Shown: one piece after another, positions 24,367 to 32,819 of the stretch
Position numbering within the stretch: position 1 is the first letter of the stretch
Layout of the letters: every line of letters begins with the position of its first letter
From: a virus
Length of the DNA: 64,000 nt
Direction: 5' to 3' (one strand)
IMG/VR virus record: IMGVR_UViG_3300008963_000727
Location: 62,001-126,000 of that record
Notes under the pieces: model-generated
Databases searched by the model: none
Told to the model about the DNA's origin: nothing
Seen by the model: the letters and a program-made list of their open reading frames with translations, nothing else
Translations under genes and position numbers: made by a program

Positions 24367-25992
24367 ATGACAAGCAATATCAACGCTTCCAATATAGATG
24401 GCAATTATCCAGTTGCGGGACAAGACAATAATAGTCAAGGGTTCCGCGACAATTTTAGTAGTATAAAGACTAATCTCGCTGCAGCCGCTGATGAAATTTC
24501 TGACTTACAGCAAAAAGCCATATTGAAAAGTGCATTGGTTGACGGCGAACTGAATAATGATTTTGATGGTGCTGTCATTGAAAACGCAGAACTACGCGGC
24601 ACGAGAGAAACAGTTGTTAATTTAGGAACGGTAACCGGTACACAAAGTATAGATTTTTCGGCTGGATCATACTTTTCTTTTACAACAGATGATGATGTAA
24701 CACTGGAATTTGAAAACTTGTCTCCAGTTGATACGCTATGCTCATTTATAGTTCAGATAACGGTTGCAGATACCGACCATACTGTTGTACTGCCGTCTTC
24801 TATCGGAGCAGGAGCATCTGAAACTTCAGTAGAATATATTATAGGATTAGATACAAGTAATAACAATATTACATTCTCTGAAACTGGTACCTATATATTT
24901 AAATTTACTACAATTGACAACGGTTCAAGCGTTTTTATTAGCGATCTTATTAGAAGTGACATTGATACTGATATAGAGAATATAGTTGGAAATTTAAGTG
25001 CATTATCAGACGTAGAAATTTCAGATCTCACAGACAATGAGTTTTTAGTTTATAATTCTGGAAATTCTCAATGGGAAAACTCTTCTCTCTCAATTGATAA
25101 TATAACAGATATAGAATTAACAGAACCACAAGATAGTGATTTTTTACTTTTTAATTCTGGGAATTCTCAGTGGGAAAATGGATCTATAGAATTAAATAAT
25201 TTAACAGATATCAATACAACATCCCCATCAACTGGAGACTTTCTACGTTTTGAAAACGATGAATGGATAAATGTTTCCGACAATTTTATATATCCAGCAA
25301 CAAATCTTGATGTCACAGTTGATGATGATGGTAGTGGTCTCCAAGAAGTTTTTTATATAAATGATACACCAATAAAAGACTCTTCAGAAAACACTTTAAG
25401 TTTGACTTTTGAGCAAAATAGACGGTATCGGTTTGATATCTCTGATCCAAGCAACGAAGATGCTCCTTTAAGATTTTCAACTGAGCCAGACACCACTGTT
25501 GAACCAAATGATGGTGGAACAATATCCCCATATACTGATAATGTTGTTGTTTCCGGGGATGCAGGAACCGATGGAGCATATGTAGAAATACTAATAACAG
25601 AAAATACTCCATCACCACTTTATTTGTATGGACAAGAAGTCAGCGAACTTGACACATCAAAAATAGGCGGAACCGTTCCCATTTATGTTGGAAAACCCAT
25701 ATACTATTATGGATTTGAAGAAATATCATCAAATGGTAATATAAGTTTGAATTCTTCTGTTAGCGTTGTTACTACATCTGACGATTTGGAACTAACGCTA
25801 AATGAAGGTGTTGATGGACAAAATAAAACAATTGTGTATGGAAATTCCTCGGTAGGAAATACCAATGTTACTGTTAATGGGTCAATTTGGGGAGGCAACT
25901 TAGCATTGTCCAATGTTGGTTCAACTGTGACTCTTCAATATATTAATTCTAACTGGTATTGTGTTGGAAAAAATGACATTACCTTTACGTAA
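24367..25992 (+). CDS. tail fibre protein
   Basis: A 541-residue fibre. The start MTSNINASNIDGNYPVAGQD followed by GFRDNFSSIKTNLAAAADEI is the T4-like marine fibre N-terminal module. Two imperfect internal repeats (YNSGNSQWENSSLSIDNITD and FNSGNSQWENGSIELNNLTD) at about residues 226-282 suggest stacked beta units. The C-terminal region is Asn/Ser-rich beta structure. It closes the fibre cluster; a new early-type promoter follows directly. Confidence 0.78.
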   Translation: MTSNINASNIDGNYPVAGQDNNSQGFRDNFSSIKTNLAAAADEISDLQQKAILKSALVDGELNNDFDGAVIENAELRGTRETVVNLGTVTGTQSIDFSAGSYFSFTTDDDVTLEFENLSPVDTLCSFIVQITVADTDHTVVLPSSIGAGASETSVEYIIGLDTSNNNITFSETGTYIFKFTTIDNGSSVFISDLIRSDIDTDIENIVGNLSALSDVEISDLTDNEFLVYNSGNSQWENSSLSIDNITDIELTEPQDSDFLLFNSGNSQWENGSIELNNLTDINTTSPSTGDFLRFENDEWINVSDNFIYPATNLDVTVDDDGSGLQEVFYINDTPIKDSSENTLSLTFEQNRRYRFDISDPSNEDAPLRFSTEPDTTVEPNDGGTISPYTDNVVVSGDAGTDGAYVEILITENTPSPLYLYGQEVSELDTSKIGGTVPIYVGKPIYYYGFEEISSNGNISLNSSVSVVTTSDDLELTLNEGVDGQNKTIVYGNSSVGNTNVTVNGSIWGGNLALSNVGSTVTLQYINSNWYCVGKNDITFT

Positions 25993-25998
25993 TTTTCA

Positions 25999-26027
25999 TT
26001 GACAAAACATTCTATATTGTATATAAT
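25999..26027 (+). promoter_or_regulatory. sigma70-type promoter, early class
   Basis: TTGACA 25999-26004, 17-bp spacer, TATAAT 26022-26027, a full consensus. TAGGAG follows before the ATG at 26048. Confidence 0.88.
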
Positions 26028-26047
26028 AATCAATATAGGAGATATAA

Positions 26048-26275
26048 ATGCAACATCCGTTCATCGGAAACCTTGACGAGTTATCTACCCAAGAACTATC
26101 CGAAAAAATAAACGACCTTTACACCAGACTCCGCATTGCTATGACAAGTGGTAATGCACACCTTTGCAACCAGATTAAAATGGCCATTGAGTCATATGAA
26201 ACAAAATACCAAACGCGTTTGCGAGAAGAAAGCGGAGACGATGACAGTTACCAAGACAACGTTGATATATCATGA
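26048..26275 (+). CDS. conserved phage hypothetical protein (75 aa)
   Basis: A 75-residue helical protein (HPFIGNLDELSTQELSEKIN, then RLRIAMTSGNAHLCNQIKMA) of a type I associate with marine T4-like phages. No enzymatic motif is visible. It is the first gene of an operon that continues through Pol III-like, GroES-like and gp44 genes; its stop overlaps the next start (ATGA). Confidence 0.65.
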   Translation: MQHPFIGNLDELSTQELSEKINDLYTRLRIAMTSGNAHLCNQIKMAIESYETKYQTRLREESGDDDSYQDNVDIS

Positions 26276-26937
26276 ATGTGAGAATTAAATCTAATTTTAC
26301 CATCTTTTCAAACATTTTTTATAATGACCATTTACAAGCAAACCGTTACGAAATATCGGTTGAATTCTTAACAAAAAGCGAAAACCCAGACCACTACAAT
26401 ATTGCAATAGACAGAGCAGTATATTTCATTCAAGCCGTTTGTGACAACGCAATTTTTGTGGATGAAAATACTATTTTCGTATATCCTGAAATTGATAATA
26501 TGGGGTGTGATGTTGTTGTCCTGCCCGAAGAGCCAAGTGATCAAATTATTGGTTTGATGCTTTATTGCAAATTAAATGCAATAATGGAGGGCGTAATTCA
26601 AGTTACTGATGTTGCCATCAAGAGTCATGTTGGTGGAGAATATGAATATCTTCACAATGAAAATGAATTAATTGGTCCTTTTGAAGAAGAAGGATGGTGG
26701 CACGAGTCTGTTGCTAGTATCAGAGACTCTGAGCAACTAACAGAAGAACAACAAGAAGTATATTTTGAAACTCTGCCAAAATGGGAAATTCTTGGACTTG
26801 ATTGGGATAAATCATATCTTGACAGTGATATCAAAGATACTGAACAACCAAAAACAAATAGAAAACAATCTACAAACAAAAATGGTGAAGTAGTTTTTGT
26901 TGATTTTGGTAAAAATCCTGATAAATCAGACAAGTAA
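26272..26937 (+). CDS. hypothetical phage protein (221 aa)
   Basis: An unrecognised 221-residue protein: a folded N-terminal 150 residues (IFSNIFYNDHLQANRYEISV, HVGGEYEYLHNENE) followed by an acidic and then Asn/Lys-rich tail ending VVFVDFGKNPDKSDK. It is coupled to the previous gene by ATGA and lies 2 nt from the next, in an early/replication operon. Confidence 0.6.
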   Translation: MNVRIKSNFTIFSNIFYNDHLQANRYEISVEFLTKSENPDHYNIAIDRAVYFIQAVCDNAIFVDENTIFVYPEIDNMGCDVVVLPEEPSDQIIGLMLYCKLNAIMEGVIQVTDVAIKSHVGGEYEYLHNENELIGPFEEEGWWHESVASIRDSEQLTEEQQEVYFETLPKWEILGLDWDKSYLDSDIKDTEQPKTNRKQSTNKNGEVVFVDFGKNPDKSDK

Positions 26938-26939
26938 AT

Positions 26940-27452
26940 ATGCATAAAGACCAATATGGGCACCTAATTTTTAATGATAAAGACCTTTGCAACTTAATAA
27001 TGCAAGGCAACAATCTTGGTGAATTTGGTGGTCTCATAGTTGATGAATCAGTTGATTATGACAACATTTCATCTGTTACAGAAGAACCTATAAATCTTGT
27101 TCCGTATAAAGAACCAGATGTAAGCGTTGAAGAATTTGATGCAGCGTGTCAATCTAACTGGCATATGCCGGAAGAGTATCGCAATTTAGATATTGCAGAA
27201 CATGTACTGTCACTGTGTGATTCACAAGCAGAATTACAACGATGCGGACATGAACTTTTATTATTTCAAAAAAAAGGACTTTTTGACCTCTTGTGTTATT
27301 TGAAATATCTTGTTGATGTTATGAAAGAAAATGACATTATATGGGGTATTGGGAGGGGATCAAGTGTTGCAAGTTATGTTCTTTATAAGTTAGGCGTTCA
27401 TGGCATTGACAGTATGTATTATGATTTAAAGCCAGAAGAATTTCTGCGTTAA
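26940..27452 (+). CDS. DNA polymerase III alpha-like fragment
   Basis: A 170-residue protein whose C-terminal 80 residues match the bacterial DnaE region at the start of the palm: ELLLFQKKGLFDLLCYLKYL, then IWGIGRGSSVASYVLYKLG, then GIDSMYYDLKPEEFLR. In DnaE the GRGS...SLVAYALGI...DPL..DLLFERFLN stretch lies just before the catalytic Asp motif; here the protein stops right there, so the catalytic aspartates are missing. It cannot be a polymerase. It could be a decoy or adaptor for host Pol III or a nucleotide-binding remnant. The position in a replication operon is consistent. Confidence 0.7.
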   Translation: MHKDQYGHLIFNDKDLCNLIMQGNNLGEFGGLIVDESVDYDNISSVTEEPINLVPYKEPDVSVEEFDAACQSNWHMPEEYRNLDIAEHVLSLCDSQAELQRCGHELLLFQKKGLFDLLCYLKYLVDVMKENDIIWGIGRGSSVASYVLYKLGVHGIDSMYYDLKPEEFLR

Positions 27453-27476
27453 ATACACACATATTAGGAGAATAAT

Positions 27477-27944
27477 ATGGCAAATAAAAATTATCGTTCT
27501 GCGAATAATCGCACAATTGATATGGATACACTAAGACTGAAAAACGAAGAAGTTCGTGCAGTAGGTAATATGAATGTTAACGCTAGAGGTGACCGATTGG
27601 ACAATAATAACAAAACAGTAGATAGCAGAAATCGCCGTGTAGGGCGACAGTACAAAAAGCAGACTAATGTCGTAGACCAGCCCGTGGCAGACAGTATTGA
27701 AGAGGCCAAAAAGTACGCTGAATTGTATCAACAACAAGAACCCGAAAATTCTAACAATACCAAAACCACCGAAAAAACTGCTGATACTGTTGATGAAACA
27801 ATACATAATGAAAATCAGGAAGAACCAACTGATGAACCACAGGGACTTGCTGCAGCAATTGCTCGTGCCAGAGAAGTAAAGCAGGAAGAGGTTGTTCCAC
27901 CAAGAAAAGCATCACAACAAAAGCCGGGAGTTAAAAAGATTTAA
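27477..27944 (+). CDS. disordered-tail conserved phage protein (155 aa)
   Basis: A 155-residue protein with a conserved-looking start (YRSANNRTIDMDTLRLKNEE, VRAVGNMNVNARGD) and a long low-complexity tail rich in Gln, Glu, Asn and Thr. The front part resembles a protein common in marine T4-like phages. The tail should be disordered. An AGGAG ribosome binding site is present, and the last base of the stop codon overlaps the GroES-like start. Function unknown. Confidence 0.6.
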   Translation: MANKNYRSANNRTIDMDTLRLKNEEVRAVGNMNVNARGDRLDNNNKTVDSRNRRVGRQYKKQTNVVDQPVADSIEEAKKYAELYQQQEPENSNNTKTTEKTADTVDETIHNENQEEPTDEPQGLAAAIARAREVKQEEVVPPRKASQQKPGVKKI

Positions 27945-28321
27945 TGGCACAAGAGATTCAAACAACACAAACAACTTATTTTGCTGTTAATGTAGGTAAT
28001 GTATATGCAATCAAGGATTGGGTCATTATCAGTGATATGCAGTTTGACGAACGCCAAACTGCTGGAGGCATTGTTCTCCTAAATGATAACGGCACAGATG
28101 AAGGAATTCGTGCTCGTTGGGGATATGTCAGAGTTGTTGGGCCAGAACAAGAGGATGTAGAGGCTGGTCAATGGGTTCTCGTTGATCATGGACGCTGGAC
28201 TCGTGGCGTAGAAATTATAGATGGTTCAGGCGAAGAAATGGTTATTCGTCGGGTAGACCCAAAAGATATTCTTATGGTATCGGATGAAGAGCCTGTTTAT
28301 AATGAAACATTCCGCGTATAA
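27944..28321 (+). CDS. GroES-like co-chaperonin (gp31 analogue)
   Basis: A 125-residue beta protein. The order DWVIISDMQFDERQTAGGIV (the mobile-loop region with GGI-hydrophobic), RWGYVRVVGPEQEDVEAGQW, VLVDHGRWTRG and IRRVDPKDILMV follows the GroES barrel. T4 gp31 replaces GroES so that host GroEL can fold the major capsid protein gp23; a similar use is likely here. It sits just ahead of gp44. Confidence 0.78.
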   Translation: MAQEIQTTQTTYFAVNVGNVYAIKDWVIISDMQFDERQTAGGIVLLNDNGTDEGIRARWGYVRVVGPEQEDVEAGQWVLVDHGRWTRGVEIIDGSGEEMVIRRVDPKDILMVSDEEPVYNETFRV

Positions 28322-28353
28322 TAACATTCACTAATAATATCGGAGTTGAATAA

Positions 28354-29271
28354 ATGCAGAGTCTTTGGGTAGAATCTTATCGCCCCAAAACAGTAGATGA
28401 CTATGTCTTTCGGGATGAAGACCAAAAAAAGCAAGTTAAAGAGTGGGTAGATTCTAATTCAATACCACATCTATTGTTTTCTGGTTCTCCCGGTGTTGGT
28501 AAGACCACGCTGGCTAGAGTTCTTGTTAATGAGTTAAGCGTTGATGAGTTTGACATATTAGAAATTAATGCCAGCCGCGAAAACTCTGTTGATACTATTA
28601 GGGAAAAAATTACTTCTTTTGCTGAGACAATGCCATTTGGTGATTTCAAGGTAATTTTATTGGACGAAGCAGACTATATTTCTCCAAACGGACAAGCGGC
28701 ACTGCGTGGTGTTATGGAGACATATCATGCATCAGCCCGATTTATACTAACATGTAACTACCCTAACAAGATTATTCCTGCATTGCATAGTCGTTGTCAG
28801 GGATTTCATATTGATCGTATTGATATGACAGAATTTACTGCAAGGGTGGCTACTGTTCTTGTGGAAGAAGGAGTAGATTTTAACCTTGAAACATTAGACA
28901 CATATGTGAAGGCCACATACCCAGATTTACGCAAATGTCTAAACACATGTCAAATGAATACCACAGATAATAAATTATCAAAACCATCTGGCGATGAAGG
29001 AAGCAGCCAAGATTATCGCTTAGCAGTTGTTGATCTTTTTAAAGAGGGAAAGATTTTAGAGGCCAGAAATTTACTATGCAGTAGTGTTCGTGCAGATGAA
29101 ATGGATGAAATTTTTAGATGGATGTATGATAATTTAGACCTGTGGGGCAGTAATCAAGAAAAACAAGACCAAGCAATTCTTATTATTAGAGATGGGTTAG
29201 TAAATCATACACTCGTCGCTGACCCTGAAATAAATCTATCTGCAACCTTATGTGAATTAACAAGTTTATGA
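28354..29271 (+). CDS. 44: sliding clamp loader large subunit (gp44)
   Basis: A 305-residue AAA+ ATPase of RFC/gp44 type. Walker A is SGSPGVGKTTLA with Lys50, Walker B is VILLDEADYIS, sensor 1 is ILTCNYPN and the SRC arginine-finger motif is in HSRCQGF. It loads the gp45 clamp on primed DNA for the polymerase. The small subunit gp62 was not recognised in the window. Size is close to T4 gp44 (319 aa). The next gene overlaps by ATGA. Confidence 0.92.
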   Translation: MQSLWVESYRPKTVDDYVFRDEDQKKQVKEWVDSNSIPHLLFSGSPGVGKTTLARVLVNELSVDEFDILEINASRENSVDTIREKITSFAETMPFGDFKVILLDEADYISPNGQAALRGVMETYHASARFILTCNYPNKIIPALHSRCQGFHIDRIDMTEFTARVATVLVEEGVDFNLETLDTYVKATYPDLRKCLNTCQMNTTDNKLSKPSGDEGSSQDYRLAVVDLFKEGKILEARNLLCSSVRADEMDEIFRWMYDNLDLWGSNQEKQDQAILIIRDGLVNHTLVADPEINLSATLCELTSL

Positions 29272-29531
29272 GATATCTTATTGTAACATATATAAAAAGA
29301 CCAAACGGTCAAGTAGATGAAACTGTAGAAGTTGAATCAAAATACCGTAGTCGTCACAAAGAGACAGCAAATGTTGTTTTAGACTTTGCTAAAAAAGAAA
29401 TCCTAAAATGCCGTATGGATGGCAAATTAGGATCTCATGATTGGCAACATGTCCGAGATTACTACTACAAACATTACCAGAATGTAGTAGATGATCTAGA
29501 AAAACAATATTCTATTGACTATTCTGAATAA
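29268..29531 (+). CDS. hypothetical phage protein (87 aa)
   Basis: An 87-residue protein starting MRYLIVTYIKRPNGQVDETV, rich in charged and aromatic residues. It directly follows gp44 where T4 has gp62, but it is too short and shows no gp62 likeness I can see. Its 3' end overlaps the convergent phoH gene by 13 nt. Confidence 0.55.
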   Translation: MRYLIVTYIKRPNGQVDETVEVESKYRSRHKETANVVLDFAKKEILKCRMDGKLGSHDWQHVRDYYYKHYQNVVDDLEKQYSIDYSE

Positions 29532-30253
29532 AGATCAAGAACAGTATCTATAATGGGATGGCGTTGTATGTCTCTTCCTTGAAGACGATTTACACCTATC
29601 CCATTGCATTCTTGACTTTCTAATCTTGAACAAAGATCAAGCAATCCATTTTTTGCACCAAAACGATCAGCTTGTTCAATATCTCCTGTGACTACTATTC
29701 TTGAATGTTCTCCAATTCTTGTTAATAGCATCTTGCATTGCTCAGGTGTGGCATTCTGCATTTCGTCAGCAACAATCCAAGAGTTTTTGAATGTTCGGCC
29801 TCTCATATATGCTAATGGTGCAATCTCTATTGTTTCATTTTCAATCATCTGCAAGACTTCTTTAGCAGAATAATATTCTTTCATAACATCAAGCAATGGT
29901 CTTGTCCATGGTTCCATTTTTGAGGTAAGGTCTCCGGGCAAAAATCCGTGTTGTTCTCCCTCAACGCCAACTGCTGGTCGTGTTAATACTATTTTTTCAC
30001 AGCGACCTTCTTTAAAGTTTTTAAGGGCTGCTAACATAGCCAGATAAGTCTTGCCTGTCCCAGCAGGACCAACTGCGACTGTTATTGATTGTGCTGAATT
30101 AGTTAAATCAAGGATAAGTTTTTCTTGACCTAGAGATTTGGGGACGAGTTCTATATGTCGGGGGCGATTTCGGCGATTGTGATTAAAATCTATTGTATTT
30201 GGTGAATCATTATAATTGGTTTTGCGTTGTGTGGAATGCTTTGCTTTACCCAA
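29519..30253 (-). CDS. phoH: PhoH-like ATPase
   Basis: A 244-residue P-loop ATPase. VGPAGTGKTYLA (Lys68) is Walker A and IVADEMQNATPEQ is Walker B, followed by RIVVTGDIEQAD. PhoH is widespread in marine phages; proposed roles include RNA-related NTPase or helicase-like activity, and its link to phosphate starvation in phages is unproven. The start is a TTG at 30251-30253, chosen because a strong GGAGGAA lies 7 nt upstream on the minus strand. Confidence 0.9.
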   Translation of the reverse strand: MGKAKHSTQRKTNYNDSPNTIDFNHNRRNRPRHIELVPKSLGQEKLILDLTNSAQSITVAVGPAGTGKTYLAMLAALKNFKEGRCEKIVLTRPAVGVEGEQHGFLPGDLTSKMEPWTRPLLDVMKEYYSAKEVLQMIENETIEIAPLAYMRGRTFKNSWIVADEMQNATPEQCKMLLTRIGEHSRIVVTGDIEQADRFGAKNGLLDLCSRLESQECNGIGVNRLQGRDIQRHPIIDTVLDLYSE

Positions 30254-30347
30254 GTTGTTTCCTCCTATATAAGAATGACCGGGGTCAATTGTATTTAGAG
30301 GATAGTTTCCAGATAATAGTAGTCTGATAAATTTTATAAGACCATAG

Positions 30348-30354
30348 ATAAATA
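30348..30354 (+). promoter_or_regulatory. extra ATAAATA copy upstream of the 30408 gene
   Basis: The sequence ATAGATAAATA occurs at 30344-30354 and again at 30392-30402. The first copy is not close to a start codon and may be a second, weaker late promoter or a duplicated binding site. Confidence 0.35.
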
Positions 30355-30395
30355 TCCCGCTGATGAAAACTCTTATCTAATATTAAAAACTATAG

Positions 30396-30402
30396 ATAAA
30401 TA
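30396..30402 (+). promoter_or_regulatory. T4-type late promoter motif
   Basis: ATAAATA ends exactly 5 nt (CCTTT) before the ATG at 30408; no ribosome binding site is present. Confidence 0.7.
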
Positions 30403-30407
30403 CCTTT

Positions 30408-30962
30408 ATGAGTACAGATATTTTTGCTGGCCCTACAGACTATTGGCGGATTGCCGAAAACAATCGTAACCTATATATGAGTCAAGGTGCCTTATTAACA
30501 CTTCTTGATTTTGAACGCGTCCTTGATGATTTAGATGTATATGCTTTCCGTAATTGGGAGTTGGGCGAATTAGTTAAGGGTCCTGAAATAGGCAGATACC
30601 GTGTCGCCTGTATCTTTATGTGGCCTGAGAAAAAAATGCCAGACCCACGTGCTGGAAAAAGATTAATTCCGTTTGATTGTGAAGTCAGCTACAAAAAAAC
30701 AACAATAGAAATTCCAGTCAAAGTTGAACAACCCAGTGATTATAGACCCGGAACACGTAAGCCTAAGTTAGTAAATGAAACAATTTGGTTAGTTGAAATT
30801 TCTATGCCAAGAGAACTTATGAATGATATAAGAACAGGTAGTATTGAACTCGCCGACCAAACAATTGATTTGGAGGAACTTGATTCTGCTTACGAAGAAG
30901 ATTTAGATCAAGAAGCATACAACGACAGCGTTAATGATACAGAGGAACAAGATGAAGTTTAA
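30408..30962 (+). CDS. virion-type hypothetical protein (184 aa)
   Basis: A 184-residue protein starting MSTDIFAGPTDYWRIAENNR, with a basic central region and a very acidic tail of about 30 residues. It is driven by a late promoter and leads into a lysis cassette, so it is late and may be a tail or head completion protein. I know similar unnamed proteins in marine T4-like phages. The next gene starts 11 nt before its end. Confidence 0.65.
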   Translation: MSTDIFAGPTDYWRIAENNRNLYMSQGALLTLLDFERVLDDLDVYAFRNWELGELVKGPEIGRYRVACIFMWPEKKMPDPRAGKRLIPFDCEVSYKKTTIEIPVKVEQPSDYRPGTRKPKLVNETIWLVEISMPRELMNDIRTGSIELADQTIDLEELDSAYEEDLDQEAYNDSVNDTEEQDEV

Positions 30963-31485
30963 CGAAGGACTGGGCTATAAAGACCTTGAAAAAATGCTTA
31001 AACCAGAAATTCACATTGATGAATTTGCCAGCAAAATGGGTGATGATGATAAAATTTCCGTCTTAAGTTTTCTTACAAAATCACAAGCTGCCGCAGCAGA
31101 TTTAATTAATTGGTTTGAGTCGGGTTATGATTTTGTAATGGACGCCGACAAAAGCCCGGGCGAAATAAAACACAATCGCTATGTTGTTTATGTTGAAATG
31201 CAAAGAAGAACAAGCTTGCCTGAAAGGGTTGAAGAACTTCTTGATGATTTACAGACTCTCACTGAATTTGAACCCAAAGATTGGACAGTGGTATATGGTG
31301 ATCAAGAAATGCCCTTTAGTGTTGAGGCTATTGAGCAAATGGTCCCCCTGAGCCCAAAAAAATATAGAGAAAGAACTGAAACAGGCTTAAATAGCGTCAG
31401 AGAGGCTGCTGGCATCCCACCTGTATCTGTTTACGAAAAAAATCAAACCACAACCGATATACAAGAACAAGCCGGTATAATATAA
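30952..31485 (+). CDS. virion-type hypothetical protein (177 aa)
   Basis: A 177-residue protein. The ATG at 30952 (MKFNEGLGYKDLEKMLKPEI) is taken because it overlaps the previous stop; a start at 30934 would add six residues of the other frame. It contains SFLTKSQAAAADLINWFESG and a charged C-terminal half. Likely a late structural or assembly factor paired with the 30408 product. Confidence 0.6.
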   Translation: MKFNEGLGYKDLEKMLKPEIHIDEFASKMGDDDKISVLSFLTKSQAAAADLINWFESGYDFVMDADKSPGEIKHNRYVVYVEMQRRTSLPERVEELLDDLQTLTEFEPKDWTVVYGDQEMPFSVEAIEQMVPLSPKKYRERTETGLNSVREAAGIPPVSVYEKNQTTTDIQEQAGII

Positions 31486-31497
31486 AAGGATTAAAGA

Positions 31498-31962
31498 ATG
31501 AAATTATCAGAAAACTTTTCACTAAGTGAATACACAAAAAGTCAAACTGCATCACGCAAAGGTATCGACAACACCCCGGGAGATGAACATTTAGAGGCTG
31601 CAAAAGCACTATTTGAGAATGTTGCACAGCCAATCAGAGACCATTTTGGTCCAACTGTCATCACTTCTGGGTATCGTTCCACTGAATTAAATGAAGCAAT
31701 TGGTGGTTCTGCCACATCACAGCATTCTAAGGGTGAAGCAGTTGATTTAGAAGTAATGGGAACAAGCACTGCGGAAGTATGCGAGTGGATTGCTGATAAT
31801 CTTGACTTTGATCAGTTAATTCTTGAGTTTTATACTCCGGGAGATACAAACTCAGGCTGGGTTCATGTTTCATACAAGGCAGATGGTTCAAACCGAAAAG
31901 AATGTCTAACCGCATCCAAGGTTGATGGTAAAACACAATACTCACACGGATTAAATTACTGA
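31498..31962 (+). CDS. M15-family peptidase, probable endolysin
   Basis: A 154-residue zinc peptidase of the Peptidase_M15_3 type. SQHSKGEAVDLE supplies zinc ligands His76 and Asp83 and GWVHVSY supplies His123; ITSGYRSTELN is the conserved front. The N-terminal MKLSENFSLSEYTKS is the usual opening of this group. It would cut peptide crosslinks in peptidoglycan. No signal peptide is present, so it needs a holin. It lies 1 nt ahead of the spanin genes, a clear lysis cassette. Confidence 0.85.
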   Translation: MKLSENFSLSEYTKSQTASRKGIDNTPGDEHLEAAKALFENVAQPIRDHFGPTVITSGYRSTELNEAIGGSATSQHSKGEAVDLEVMGTSTAEVCEWIADNLDFDQLILEFYTPGDTNSGWVHVSYKADGSNRKECLTASKVDGKTQYSHGLNY

Positions 31963-31963
31963 T

Positions 31964-32425
31964 ATGGGATTAAAGATCACAGCGGTTTTGGGGGCTGTTA
32001 TGCTCGCTATGTCCGCTGGATTTTATTGGTATTATCAAGATTCGCAAGAAAGAATACAGATTCTTTCCGAAAATAACGCGAAGTTAGAAAATGCAGTTGA
32101 TATGAATGAACAGACTATCGATACGCTGCAAGAAAATTATGAACAGTCCAGAGAAGAATTACGCAAAGTAAATGAAGATTTTGCAAATATTCGCAAACAA
32201 AATAATGTTCTTGCTGAGAAACTTCGCCGTCATGATTTAGGTGTATTAGGAAACGCTAAACCGGGATTAGTAAGTAATATCGTTAATAGTGCAACTAATG
32301 ATACAAATCGCTGTTTTGAAATACTATCGGGTGCAGAACTAACAGAGGAGGAACGCAATGCAGACACAGCAGAAAAAGCAAATTCTGAGTGTCCTTGGTT
32401 GTTTGAGTCTCGCAATTCTGATTAG
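31964..32425 (+). CDS. Rz-like inner-membrane spanin (i-spanin)
   Basis: A 153-residue protein with one N-terminal membrane helix (residues 3-25), then a long coiled coil of about 70 residues rich in Glu, Asn and Gln, and a Cys-containing C-terminal part (DTNRCFEILSGAELTEEERN). This is the Rz i-spanin layout. It would span the periplasm together with the lipoprotein encoded by the overlapping downstream gene and fuse the two membranes in the last lysis step. Confidence 0.75.
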   Translation: MGLKITAVLGAVMLAMSAGFYWYYQDSQERIQILSENNAKLENAVDMNEQTIDTLQENYEQSREELRKVNEDFANIRKQNNVLAEKLRRHDLGVLGNAKPGLVSNIVNSATNDTNRCFEILSGAELTEEERNADTAEKANSECPWLFESRNSD

Positions 32426-32780
32426 TGGATGCTCGTTATTAGACTCTAAACCTGATTCAGTTAATGTTTCAACGGAACCAGTAGAGAAACCGGGTCTTGA
32501 ATTGCCTGAAGCAGATGAAATTAATCTTCGAGATGTGGAATGGCAATTGATAACTCCAGAAAACGCAGAAGAAATATTTACAGAAGTTGAAGAAACTGGA
32601 AGACCAGTGGTGTTTTTTTCGCTAACAGACAAAGGATATGAAAACCTTGGTTTGAATATCTCAGATATCAGAGCGTACATTCAACAGCAAAAAACAATAA
32701 TTGCAGCCTACGAAAGTTATTACGAAAAATCTCAGGAAGCATTAGACGGTGCTGTAAAAACTCAAGATAATAATAATTAA
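32358..32780 (+). CDS. o-spanin-like outer-membrane lipoprotein
   Basis: A 140-residue lipoprotein: signal peptide with lipobox LISGC (Cys25), a Pro/Glu-rich linker, and then a folded domain (DVEWQLITPENAEEIFTEVE, RPVVFFSLTDKGYENLGL) and a C-terminal helix. Its first 68 nt lie inside the Rz-like gene in another frame, as in Rz/Rz1 pairs. It is much longer than most Rz1 proteins and carries an extra domain of unknown role. Confidence 0.7.
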   Translation: MQTQQKKQILSVLGCLSLAILISGCSLLDSKPDSVNVSTEPVEKPGLELPEADEINLRDVEWQLITPENAEEIFTEVEETGRPVVFFSLTDKGYENLGLNISDIRAYIQQQKTIIAAYESYYEKSQEALDGAVKTQDNNN

Positions 32781-32819
32781 TTCTTTACTATCCCCGATTA
32801 GTTTGATATAATTACATTT

